DNA from: Euzebyales bacterium
Lineage (GTDB): Bacteria; Actinomycetota; Nitriliruptoria; Euzebyales; Egibacteraceae
Length of the DNA: 46,592 nucleotides
Direction of reading: 5' to 3'
NCBI GenBank assembly: GCA_013695145.1
Contig: JACDBB010000169.1
Coordinates: 1-46,592 of the forward strand
Shown here one piece after another: positions 15,494 to 23,909 of this stretch; position 1 is the stretch's first letter; each line of letters opens with the position of its first letter. Position numbers and translations under genes: made by a program. The notes under the pieces are model-generated. The model did no database searches. It saw only the letters and a program-made list of their open reading frames with translations, and was not told the DNA's origin.

Positions 15494-16353
15494 AGGACAT
15501 GGACGTGCGGCACGGCGGCGACGACGACCTGGATCCCCACATCGGGTGGCTGTTCCACCGCGCCTACGACCAGCGCGTCGATGTGGAGACCGCGGCGCGG
15601 CATCTGTGGGTGATTCACCGCTCCGCGCAGCCGCACGGCGAGGTGCCGCGCAGCCGGCGCGGCGCGGGTGCCGCCTCCCGGCGCGCGCTGGTGTCCGCCA
15701 TGGCGGGCGTCGTGCTCCTGGTCACCTCAGGCGTAGCCGTCGCCGCCAGCGGGGCGGCGCTTCCAGGCGATGCCCTGTACACCGTCAAGCGCGGCTCGGA
15801 GCGCGTCCAGCTCCTGCTGACCCTGGAACCGGAGTCAGGCGCACGCCTGCGCCTGGATCTCGCCCGTGAGCGGCTCACGGAGGCCGTCGCCATCTCCGGC
15901 ACCCGGCCGGGTTCGCTGCCGCAGGTCCTCACCGCCGCTGTCGCGGAGCTCGAACGCGCCGAGGCGATCGGCGATGGCGCCACGACCGCCGAGGCCGCAG
16001 CGATTCGCGCAGAGACGAACGGGGTGCTCGCCGAGGTCGCCGGCGGGGTCGAGCCGGCGATCGCCATGGCGCTGGAGCAGGTCGCCCAGCGGCTGGGTAC
16101 GCCGGCGCTGGCCGAGGCCGACGAGCCGCGGGTGCAGCCAGGGCTCCAACCGCCTGCCTCGCAGCCCGGTGAGCTGGTGCCAGGCGATGAGCCGCAAGCC
16201 GGCCAGATGTCTCAGGGAGCCGATCAACAGGCCGACTCGCCAGGCGCGCCCCAGGGGAACCACGCGCTGCTCGCGCCCGAGCCGGATGGTCCGGTCCGGC
16301 CCGAGCTCGGCGATCTGGCAGGCCGCCTGCCGGGCAGATCGTCCTCCCCCTGA
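15490..16353 (+). CDS. DUF5667-like single-pass membrane protein, putative anti-sigma factor
   Basis: 287 residues. An N-terminal cytoplasmic region of about 65 residues is followed by one transmembrane helix (ALVSAMAGVVLLVTSGVAVA), then the DUF5667-type motif GDALYTVKRGSERVQLLLT with helical repeats (RLDLARERLTEA) and a Pro/Gln/Glu-rich tail. DUF5667 proteins are commonly encoded beside actinobacterial sigma factors. The overlap with the ECF gene implies a partner role, most likely sequestration or sensing, which is inference: no zinc anti-sigma motif is present. Confidence 0.75.
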   Translation: MKDMDVRHGGDDDLDPHIGWLFHRAYDQRVDVETAARHLWVIHRSAQPHGEVPRSRRGAGAASRRALVSAMAGVVLLVTSGVAVAASGAALPGDALYTVKRGSERVQLLLTLEPESGARLRLDLARERLTEAVAISGTRPGSLPQVLTAAVAELERAEAIGDGATTAEAAAIRAETNGVLAEVAGGVEPAIAMALEQVAQRLGTPALAEADEPRVQPGLQPPASQPGELVPGDEPQAGQMSQGADQQADSPGAPQGNHALLAPEPDGPVRPELGDLAGRLPGRSSSP

Positions 16354-16365
16354 CCCAGACCCGCC

Positions 16366-19300
16366 CTAACGGGCGTTGAAGTACTTGGCCTCCGGGTGGT
16401 GGACGATGATCGCGTCGGTGGACTGCTCGGGATGCAGCTGGAACTCCTCCGACAGCTCCAGGCCGATGCGGCCGGCGTCCAGCAGGTCGAACAGCGGCTT
16501 GCGCGCCTCGAGGTCGGGGCAGGCGGCGTAGCCGAAGCTGTAGCGCGATCCGCGGTAGCCCTGCTTGAACAGGCCGTGCTTGTCCTCCGCGTCGTCACCG
16601 GCGATGCCCAGCTCAGCCCTGATCCGTGCGTGCCAGTACTCGGCGAGCGCCTCGGCCATCTCCACGCCGAGGCCGTGCAGGTACAGGTACTCGGTGTAGC
16701 GATCGGCGGCGAACAGCTCCGCGGCGCGCTCGCTGATCCGTGAGCCCATCGTGACGGCGTGGAACGCGATCACGTCCCTGGCGCCCGAGGGGTTGACGTC
16801 GGGCCGCGACGAGGCCGTGGGCCGGAAGAAATCCGCGATGCACAGACGTCGGCTGGCGGTCTGCCGCGGGAACCTGAAGCGTGCGGCGACCCGGTCGTTC
16901 CCGGGCTGCCACACGATCAGGTCGTTGCCGTCGGAGTTGGCCGGCCAGTACCCGTACGCCACCTGGGGGACGAGTAGCGCTTCGGCGCGGGCCATCGCCA
17001 GCGTCTGACGCAGCGCCGCCTCGCCCTGGTCGGCCTGGTCGCGGTCGAAGCCCCACTGGTTGCGGAACAGCGCCGTGGTGTTGAGCAGCGCGGCGATGTC
17101 GTCCAGCGGGAGGCCGCGCACGACCCGCGAACCCCAGAACGGTGGCGTGGGCACCTCCACGTCGGTCGCGACGTTGGAGCGCGCGACCGCCGAGGTGTCG
17201 GTGTCGTCGCTGCCGTCGCGGCGCTGGGCGGCCACCTTGCGCTCGGAGGGCACACGCCCCCAGTCCGGCGGCGGGCCGTCCTTCATGCGGTGCTCCGCGA
17301 GCTCGTCCATGAAGCGCAGCCCCGCGAACGCGTCGCGGGCGTAGAACACCGGTCCGTTGTAGACGTTACGCAGGTCTACCTCGACGAAGCCGCGGGTCAG
17401 CGCGGCGCCACCGAGGACCACCGGGTAGTGGGCCAGATCGCGCCGATTGAGCTCCTCCAGGTTCTCCCTCATCACGATGGTGGACTTGACCAGCAGGCCG
17501 GACAGCCCGATGGCGTCCGCCTTGAAGTCCTCGGCTGCGGCGACGATCGCGTCGACCGGCTGCTTGATGCCGAGGTTGCGGACCTCGTAGCCGTTGTTCG
17601 ACAGGATGATGTCCACGAGGTTCTTGCCGATGTCGTGGACGTCGCCCTTCACGGTGGCGAGCACGATGCGACCCTTGCCGCCGTCGTCTATGGCCTCCAT
17701 GTGCGGTTCGAGGTAGGCCACGGCTGCCTTCATGCACTCGGCGGACTGCAGCACGAACGGGAGCTGCATCTGGCCCGACCCGAACAGTTCACCGACGACC
17801 TTCATGCCGGCCAGCAGGTGGGTGTTGATGATCGTCAGCGGCTCGACCCCCTCGTCGAGTGCGGCCCGCAGATCCGCATCGAGGCCGTCGCGGTCGCCAT
17901 CGACGATGCGCCGCTCGAGGCGCTCGCCCAGGGGCAGCGCGGCCAGCTCCTCACGGGTCGCCCTGGTCTCCGTCGCGCCCTCGAACAGCCGCATCAGCTC
18001 GTGCAGCGGGTCGTACTCTCCCTGCCCGTCCGCGGCTGCCCTGCGCCGGTCGAAGATCAGGTCCTCGCAGACCCGCCGCGCCTCGTCGTCGATCTTGTGC
18101 AGGGGAAGGATCTTGGCGGGGTGCACGATCGCCGCGTCGAGGCCGCGTTGGACCGCGTGGTGCAGGAACACCGAGTTGAGCACCTGGCGCGCCGCCGGCG
18201 ACAGCCCGAAGGACACGTTGGAGACACCGAGGACCGTGTGGCAGCCGGGGATCTCGACCTTGACGCGCGCGATGGCCTCGAGCGTGGCCAGCCCGTCCTT
18301 GCGGAGGTCCTCCTGCCCCGAACCGAGCGGGAACGTGAGGGTGTCGAAGATCAGGTCACCGGGTTCCATGCCGTACTCGCCGACCGCGATGTCGGCGATC
18401 TGCTTGCAGACGCGCACCTTCCAGTCCGCGGTCCGCGCCTGACCCTCCTCGTCGATCGCCAGGCACACGACGGCGGCGCCGAACTGCTTGGCCATCGGCA
18501 GGAGCACATCGACCTTGCGGCGCCCGTCTTCGAGGTTCACCGAGTTGATGACCGCCCGACCGCCGATCCGGCGCAGCGCCGCGGAGACCACCTTGACCTC
18601 GGTGGAGTCGATCACCAGCGGCAGCGTCGACTGCGTCGCGAGCCGGTCGGTGACCTGGACCACGTCGGCGGCGCCGTCACGACCGACGTAGTCGACGCAC
18701 ACGTCCAGCGTGTGGGCGCCTTCTCTCACCTGCTCGCGGGCCATCTGGGTGATGGCCTCCCAGTCCTCGGCCAGCAGCCGTTCGCGGAACGCCCTGGAGC
18801 CGTTGGCGTTGAGCCGCTCGCCGACGATCAGGAAGGAGTTGTCCTGGCGGATCGTCACCGGCGCGTACAGCGAGGAGAGGCTGGGCGCGTGCTCGGGGTC
18901 CCGCGCGCGCGGCCGCAGGTCCTTGCATGACTCCGCGACGCGGCGCAGGTGCTCGGGTGTGGTGCCGCAGCAGCCCCCGACGATCTGCACGCCGAAGTCC
19001 TCCACGAACTCGCGGTGCGCCGCCGCGAGGGCCTCCGGTGTCAGGGGATAGCTGGCCTGACCGTCGACCATCTGCGGGATGCCGGCGTTGGGGATGACGC
19101 TGATGGGCTTGCGGGAGTGCTGCGACAGGTGCCTGACCTGCTCGCGCATGTCCTCGGGGCCGGTGGCGCAGTTGATGCCGATGATGTCGACGCCCAGCGG
19201 GTCCAGCGCCACCTGCGCCGCCCCGATCTCGCTGCCGAGCAGCATCGTGTTGATGTCCTTCTCGATGGTCACCTGGACCATCAGCGGGACGCGCTGCCCG

Positions 19301-19857
19301 GCCTCGTCCATCGCCTGCTGGCACGCCCAGATCGCCGCCTTGGCCTGCAACAGGTCGAACACCGTCTCCACCAGCAGCACGTCGACCCCGCCGGACAGCA
19401 GGCCGCGCACCTGACGGGCGTAGCCCGAGACCATCGTGTCGTAGTCGATGAAGTCCTTCGCCGTGCGCGGGTCCTTGCCCAGCGACAGCGTGGGCGAGCG
19501 CGTCCCTGGACCCATCGAACCGATCACGAACCGGGTTCCCGGCGTCTCGTCACAGGCCTCGCGCGCCAGCCTCGCCGCGGCCTCGTTCAGCTTCTCGGTC
19601 TCGTCGGCGAGGTCGTACTCGGCCAGCACCCACGGCGCGCTGCCGAACGTGTCGGTCTCGACCGCGTCGCAGCCGACGGCCAGGAACTCGGCGTGGATGT
19701 CGCGGATCACGTCGGGTCGCGTGCGCACGAGCACCTCGTTGCAGCCCTCCAGGCCGCCGAAGTCCTCGTCGGTCAGTTCGAGAGCCTGAACAGAGGTGCC
19801 CAGCGCCCCGTCGAAGACGACGACCCGTTCGGACACGGTCTGCAGAAAGTCGATCAT
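16366..19857 (-). CDS. metH: Cobalamin-dependent methionine synthase MetH
   Basis: 1163 residues, full length for MetH, which transfers methyl from methyltetrahydrofolate via cobalamin to homocysteine. In order: homocysteine domain with zinc cysteines in GINCATGP (about 228) and GGCCGTTPEHL (about 293), pterin domain (about 330-600), cap, B12 domain with DVHDIGKN whose histidine is the cobalt ligand (near 740), and a SAM-binding activation domain to the C-terminus (RGSRYSFGYAACPDL). ATG 19857 follows a TACCAT box by 9 nt with no Shine-Dalgarno, so a leaderless or very short-leader mRNA is likely. The 137-nt upstream gap is too short for a complete B12 riboswitch and none is visible. Confidence 0.97.
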   Translation of the reverse strand: MIDFLQTVSERVVVFDGALGTSVQALELTDEDFGGLEGCNEVLVRTRPDVIRDIHAEFLAVGCDAVETDTFGSAPWVLAEYDLADETEKLNEAAARLAREACDETPGTRFVIGSMGPGTRSPTLSLGKDPRTAKDFIDYDTMVSGYARQVRGLLSGGVDVLLVETVFDLLQAKAAIWACQQAMDEAGQRVPLMVQVTIEKDINTMLLGSEIGAAQVALDPLGVDIIGINCATGPEDMREQVRHLSQHSRKPISVIPNAGIPQMVDGQASYPLTPEALAAAHREFVEDFGVQIVGGCCGTTPEHLRRVAESCKDLRPRARDPEHAPSLSSLYAPVTIRQDNSFLIVGERLNANGSRAFRERLLAEDWEAITQMAREQVREGAHTLDVCVDYVGRDGAADVVQVTDRLATQSTLPLVIDSTEVKVVSAALRRIGGRAVINSVNLEDGRRKVDVLLPMAKQFGAAVVCLAIDEEGQARTADWKVRVCKQIADIAVGEYGMEPGDLIFDTLTFPLGSGQEDLRKDGLATLEAIARVKVEIPGCHTVLGVSNVSFGLSPAARQVLNSVFLHHAVQRGLDAAIVHPAKILPLHKIDDEARRVCEDLIFDRRRAAADGQGEYDPLHELMRLFEGATETRATREELAALPLGERLERRIVDGDRDGLDADLRAALDEGVEPLTIINTHLLAGMKVVGELFGSGQMQLPFVLQSAECMKAAVAYLEPHMEAIDDGGKGRIVLATVKGDVHDIGKNLVDIILSNNGYEVRNLGIKQPVDAIVAAAEDFKADAIGLSGLLVKSTIVMRENLEELNRRDLAHYPVVLGGAALTRGFVEVDLRNVYNGPVFYARDAFAGLRFMDELAEHRMKDGPPPDWGRVPSERKVAAQRRDGSDDTDTSAVARSNVATDVEVPTPPFWGSRVVRGLPLDDIAALLNTTALFRNQWGFDRDQADQGEAALRQTLAMARAEALLVPQVAYGYWPANSDGNDLIVWQPGNDRVAARFRFPRQTASRRLCIADFFRPTASSRPDVNPSGARDVIAFHAVTMGSRISERAAELFAADRYTEYLYLHGLGVEMAEALAEYWHARIRAELGIAGDDAEDKHGLFKQGYRGSRYSFGYAACPDLEARKPLFDLLDAGRIGLELSEEFQLHPEQSTDAIIVHHPEAKYFNAR

Positions 19858-19866
19858 GGTTGCGCC

Positions 19867-19872
19867 ATGGTA
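19867..19872 (-). promoter_or_regulatory. Candidate -10 box (TACCAT) for metH
   Basis: Read on the minus strand, TACCAT ends 9 nt before the metH ATG, compatible with a leaderless or near-leaderless transcript. No -35 match was found. Confidence 0.28.
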
Positions 19873-19994
19873 GTCCGCGGAGGGTCTGCGCCAAGGCGCG
19901 GCGGCGGCCGGCCCCCCGCGGGACACCCGCCCCTTCACAGGAGCGAGGCGATGGTCCATGCTGGCGGATACGGATCAACAGGAGGTCGTGGATC

Positions 19995-20543
19995 ATGTCC
20001 GCCACGCCGATGGAGGACGGCCTGCGGGTCGTCGACGCCGACGATGACGGCCGTGACCGCGAGGCCCTCGCCGCAGCCGACGGTCATCATCACGAAGACC
20101 ATCCCTCAGACGGCGACCTCGAGGCGCTCAGGGACGAGTTCGTCGAGGCGTTCAATGCGCGCGACCTCGACGCGGTGATGGCGCTGGTCACCGCCGACGT
20201 CGAGGTCCCCGACATCCGCTCCGGCGACGGCGCTCAAGCGCTGAGCGAGGAGCTCGAAGCCATCTGGGAGCGCTCGCCAGGAGCCATCCTGACCCGCGCG
20301 TTCCTCGAGGGATGTCCCTGCGCGATCGGGTGGCTGCCCGACGAGGACGGGTGCTGGACCCGCGCAGCCCTCGTCTGCTTCGACGCCGAAAGAGGCGCGC
20401 TCACGCTCGTCGCGCTGCCTGACGACGCGGACTCCCTCGACCGCGCCGAAGCCGAGGAGCCGTCCGGCGAGGAGCTCGACGAGTGGAGCGACTGGTCCGA
20501 ATGGGACCGGGGTGAGGAGACCATCGCTCGCGAGCGGCGCTGA
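19995..20543 (+). CDS. NTF2-like/SnoaL-like domain protein
   Basis: 182 residues. The centre, ALRDEFVEAFNARDLDAVMALV followed by TADVEV, is the characteristic first helix-strand unit of NTF2-like folds, followed by short strands (AILTRAF, CAIGWLPDEDGCWTRAALVCFD). The N-terminus has a His/Asp-rich run and the C-terminus is very acidic. The family includes enzymes and non-catalytic binding proteins; no active site can be assigned. ATG at 19995 has AGGAGG (19980-19985) 9 nt upstream, which rules out the longer frame from 19860. Divergent from metH, so the two may share a control region. Confidence 0.75.
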   Translation: MSATPMEDGLRVVDADDDGRDREALAAADGHHHEDHPSDGDLEALRDEFVEAFNARDLDAVMALVTADVEVPDIRSGDGAQALSEELEAIWERSPGAILTRAFLEGCPCAIGWLPDEDGCWTRAALVCFDAERGALTLVALPDDADSLDRAEAEEPSGEELDEWSDWSEWDRGEETIARERR

Positions 20544-20572
20544 TGGTGGCGAACGCGGACCCTGCCCACAGG

Positions 20573-23257
20573 TCAGCGGTGGGACCGGCGGTGGCGGGCC
20601 AGCTTGATGCGGGCATCGACCGCCGCGGTGCCGCGGCGACGGACGAACACGGGGTTGAGGTCCGCCTCGTCGATCTCCGGCACCGCCTCGACCAGCGCGC
20701 TCATGCGGAACAGCAGCGCCTTGAACGCCTCGATGTCCACGCCTTCCGAGCCGCGGTAGCCGGTCAGGAGCGGGTAGCCGCGCAGACCCGTGAGCATGTC
20801 CTCGACGTCGGTGTCGGTCAGCGGGTGGATGCGCACGCTGGTGTCCGCGAGCAGCTCGACGAGCGTGCCGCCCATGCCGGCCAGCAGGATCGGTCCGAAC
20901 GTCCGGTCGTACCTTGCGCCGACGACCATCTCGACGCCGTCGCCGACCATCTCCTGGACGAGGAAGCCGTGCGCAACCACGTCGCCGCGGCCGGCGGCCT
21001 CGAGATCACCGGCGATCTGGCGCACCGCGTCGGCGACCTGCTCGGGTCGTGACAGCCCGAGCCGGACGCCACCGAGTTCGGTCTTGTGCACCGGCGCGGC
21101 AGCCTTGACGGCGACGGTGGCGTCGATGTCCCGCTGCGCCTGCGCCGCGTCGTCGGGGGAGTGGACGACGCGTGAGACGGCCGTCGGGACGCCGAACGCG
21201 CTCAGCAGCCGTTCGGCCTGGTCCGCGGTGAGCCACGCCTCCTGCTCCCCGCTGCCGAGCGCCTCGCTGACCACCGCACGGGCTGCGGCCTCGTCGGCGT
21301 CGGTGACCTCGACGACGTTGCCGAGGGGCTTGTCGCGCCACCGCCCGTACCTGGCGACCCTGCCCAGCGCCTGGGCGGCCTCCTCGGGGAACGGGAACGA
21401 AGGGATGTGCGCCGCGCGCAGCTCCCCTGGCACCCCCTGCTCGGACATGAAGACGCTGACCACGGGCACGTCGCGACCCATGTCCTGGGCGGCCGCGGCC
21501 AGCTCGCGCGCCACGTCCTCGGCCCGCGTCACCACCGGCGGGACGAAGATCACCAGGAGCGCGTCGACGTTCGGGTCGTCGGCCAGGGTCCGCATCGCCC
21601 TGCCGTAGTTGCCGGCGTCCGCCGAGGCGATCATGTCGACCGGGTTGCGGATGCCCGCCTCGGCGGGCAGGAACTCCGCCAGCCGCGCGAGGGTCCGCTC
21701 GGCCAGCTCGGGCACCTCCAGCCCGTTCGACTCGCAGGCGTCCGCGGCCAGGATGCCGGGGCCGCCGCCGTTGGTTAGGATCCCGACGCGGTTGCCTCTG
21801 GGGACCGGCTGGTTGGCGAGGACCGTCGCGACGTTGAACAGCTCCTCCAGGGTGTCGGTGCGGATGACCCCGGCCTGGCGGAACAGCGCCTCGACCGCGA
21901 CGTCGCCAGCCGCCAGCGCGCCCGTGTGCGAGCTGGCCGCGCGCTCGCCGGCCCTGGTGCGGCCCGACTTCACCGCGACGATCGGTTTCGTGCGACCGAT
22001 GCGGCGCGCCAGGCGCCCGAACTTGCGGGGGTTGCCGAATGACTCCAGGTACAGCAGGACGACGTCCGTGTCCTCGTCGGACTCCCAGTACTGCAGCAGA
22101 TCGTTGCCGGAGATGTCCGCCTTGTTGCCGACTGATGCGAAGCTGGACAGCCCGAGGCCGAGGCGGGACGCCGCAGCCAGGATCGCCAGCCCCAGCGCGC
22201 CCGACTGGCTGGAGAACGCCACCCGTCCCGGCGGCGGGAAGACCTGAGAGAACGTGCCGTTCATGCGCACCGACCCGTTGGCGTTCAGGACGCCCATGCA
22301 GTTCGGGCCGACCACTCGGATCCCGTGGGAGCGCACCACCTCCATGAGCTGGCGCTCCCGCTCTGCGCCCTCAGGGCCGGCCTCGTTGAAACCCGCGGAG
22401 ATGATCACCGCAGCCTTTGTCCCGAGGCGGGCGGCGTCGTGCACGACCTCGGTCACCAGCGGCGCCGGCACGCACACCAGCACCATCTCCGGCACGGTCG
22501 GGCACGCGGCGAGGTTGGCGTACGCCGGCACCGACTGCACGTGCTGGGCCGAGGGGTTGACGGGGTAGACGGGGCCGTTGAAGGAGCCGCGCAGCAGGTT
22601 GTCGAAGACCAGGCCGCCGATGGTCCGCGGGTCCCTGCTGGCGCCGATCACCGCGATCGAGGCCGGTGAGAACACTACCGACAGGGCGGCGACGGCGGCT
22701 CTGCGGTCCTGCTCGTCCCCGGTTGCCAGGAACTCCTCGGTCGGCGTGGCGCTGAACGCGGCGTGCACCACCGAGCCGTAGTCGGAGAACGCCGGGGCGA
22801 GGCCGGCGTCGCGCATCATCCGCAGCATCCGATTGTTCTCGCGCAACACCTCGCCGACGAATGCCATGACTCCCAGGTCCTCGGCCGGCTGCACCAGCGC
22901 CCGCAGCAGCGCCGTGCCGATGCCGCGACCCTGCTCGGCGTCCTCCACGATCACGGCGAACTCGGCGGTTCCCGGGTCCTCGTCGAGCTGGTCGAAGCGG
23001 CTCACCCCGACGATCCGGCCCGCGGTCTCCGCGACCAGCGCGAAGCGGTTGCGCATGTCGAGATCGGTGAAGAAGCGGATGCCCTCCCGGTCCATGTGGC
23101 GGGGGCCGAAGAAGCGCAGCCGGATCGTCTCGGGGGACAGGCGCTGCCACATCTCCCACAGCTTGTCGGCGTCGTCGGCGGTGATGGGCCTGATGTGCAC
23201 GGTGCGGCCGTCGGCCAGCACGGCGTCGTGGGCGTAGGACAAAAGGTCGACGTTCAT
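20573..23257 (-). CDS. GNAT acetyltransferase fused to NDP-forming acyl-CoA synthetase (Pat/ACD-like)
   Basis: 894 residues. Residues 15-165 form a GNAT domain (AEFAVIVEDAEQGRGIGTALL). From about 195 follow a CoA-binding Rossmann domain (SIAVIGASRDPRTIGG), succinyl-CoA-ligase-like domains (GPNCMGVLN, SHTGALAAGD with the conserved His near 441) and a C-terminal ATP-grasp domain (about 670-880; VGDGVEMVVGARYD). Related fusions acetylate lysines of acyl-CoA synthetases in response to acetyl-CoA. Here the GNAT is N-terminal, opposite to E. coli PatZ. Its ATG overlaps the stop of the flavin-reductase-like gene (ATGA), so it is the second gene of that operon. Confidence 0.9.
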   Translation of the reverse strand: MNVDLLSYAHDAVLADGRTVHIRPITADDADKLWEMWQRLSPETIRLRFFGPRHMDREGIRFFTDLDMRNRFALVAETAGRIVGVSRFDQLDEDPGTAEFAVIVEDAEQGRGIGTALLRALVQPAEDLGVMAFVGEVLRENNRMLRMMRDAGLAPAFSDYGSVVHAAFSATPTEEFLATGDEQDRRAAVAALSVVFSPASIAVIGASRDPRTIGGLVFDNLLRGSFNGPVYPVNPSAQHVQSVPAYANLAACPTVPEMVLVCVPAPLVTEVVHDAARLGTKAAVIISAGFNEAGPEGAERERQLMEVVRSHGIRVVGPNCMGVLNANGSVRMNGTFSQVFPPPGRVAFSSQSGALGLAILAAASRLGLGLSSFASVGNKADISGNDLLQYWESDEDTDVVLLYLESFGNPRKFGRLARRIGRTKPIVAVKSGRTRAGERAASSHTGALAAGDVAVEALFRQAGVIRTDTLEELFNVATVLANQPVPRGNRVGILTNGGGPGILAADACESNGLEVPELAERTLARLAEFLPAEAGIRNPVDMIASADAGNYGRAMRTLADDPNVDALLVIFVPPVVTRAEDVARELAAAAQDMGRDVPVVSVFMSEQGVPGELRAAHIPSFPFPEEAAQALGRVARYGRWRDKPLGNVVEVTDADEAAARAVVSEALGSGEQEAWLTADQAERLLSAFGVPTAVSRVVHSPDDAAQAQRDIDATVAVKAAAPVHKTELGGVRLGLSRPEQVADAVRQIAGDLEAAGRGDVVAHGFLVQEMVGDGVEMVVGARYDRTFGPILLAGMGGTLVELLADTSVRIHPLTDTDVEDMLTGLRGYPLLTGYRGSEGVDIEAFKALLFRMSALVEAVPEIDEADLNPVFVRRRGTAAVDARIKLARHRRSHR

Positions 23258-23877
23258 GGCGCTCCGTGGCGGGCGTCCCGCAGCCCGTCGTAGGTCGGCC
23301 GCGGGATCTTGGTGATGTCGGTGACGATGGCGTAGGCCGAGCCGGCCAGGCGGCCGACGGGGCGCAGCAGCGTGGGGTCGACGCGGCCGTCGCGCCACAC
23401 CGACGCGGCGACGTGCAGGTGGACCACCTCGCCGAAGACCATGTTGCCGTTGCCCATCGAGACGATGTCCAGCAGACGGCACTCGAGCGCGCCCCTGGCG
23501 GCCGCGACGCGCGGTGGCGCGACCACCGCCGACGGTGCGGCCTCCAGGCCGGCCCAGGCGAACTCGTCCTCCTCGGGCGGGAAGTCGGCCGCGGTGAGGT
23601 TCATCGGCTCGAGCAGGTCGGCGCTGACGATGTTGACGACGAACTCGCCGGTGGCGCGCACGTTGCGCAGCGAGTCCTTCTCGCCGGTCTGGGTGAAGTG
23701 GACGATCAGCGGGTCGGAGGAGACGGCGTTGAAGTAGCTGTGCGGCGCGAGGTTGCGGGTTCCGTCCGCGGCCAGGGTGGACACCCATGCGATCGGGCGG
23801 GGGACCACGAGGCTGGTGAGCAGGAAGTACCCCTCACGGCCGTGCAGTCGGCTCGGGTCGATCGACAGGTCAGCCAT
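23254..23877 (-). CDS. Flavin reductase-like FMN-binding split-barrel protein
   Basis: 207 residues matching the flavin-reductase-like family: LLTSLVVPRPIAWVSTLAADG near the N-terminus, NLAPHSYFNAVSSDP for FMN phosphate binding, then KDSLRNVRATGEFVVN. Members reduce or bind FMN with NAD(P)H or serve as oxidoreductases of unknown substrate. The ATG at 23877 is preceded by a TAGGCT box 8 nt upstream with no Shine-Dalgarno, suggesting a leaderless mRNA. The stop overlaps the GNAT/acyl-CoA synthetase start; the functional connection is not obvious. Confidence 0.87.
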   Translation of the reverse strand: MADLSIDPSRLHGREGYFLLTSLVVPRPIAWVSTLAADGTRNLAPHSYFNAVSSDPLIVHFTQTGEKDSLRNVRATGEFVVNIVSADLLEPMNLTAADFPPEEDEFAWAGLEAAPSAVVAPPRVAAARGALECRLLDIVSMGNGNMVFGEVVHLHVAASVWRDGRVDPTLLRPVGRLAGSAYAIVTDITKIPRPTYDGLRDARHGAP

Positions 23878-23885
23878 GTGGTATG

Positions 23886-23891
23886 AGCCTA
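23886..23891 (-). promoter_or_regulatory. Candidate -10 box (TAGGCT) for the flavin-reductase operon
   Basis: On the minus strand TAGGCT ends 8 nt before the ATG at 23877, which suits transcription starting at or next to the start codon. Confidence 0.32.
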
Positions 23892-23909
23892 CCTGGCGAG
23901 TCTGGGAGG

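Noticed and set aside
17290-18930. A 546-residue open frame on the plus strand opposite metH, and similar long frames opposite selA, CLC and RDD genes
   Set aside because: High GC leaves few stops in the shadow frames; the proteins are Arg/Gly/Ala/Pro-rich without motifs, and the opposite strand has a clearly recognised gene.
19858-19994. Cobalamin riboswitch upstream of metH
   Set aside because: Only 137 nt separate metH from the divergent gene, part of which is its own leader, and no B12-box-like sequence was seen.
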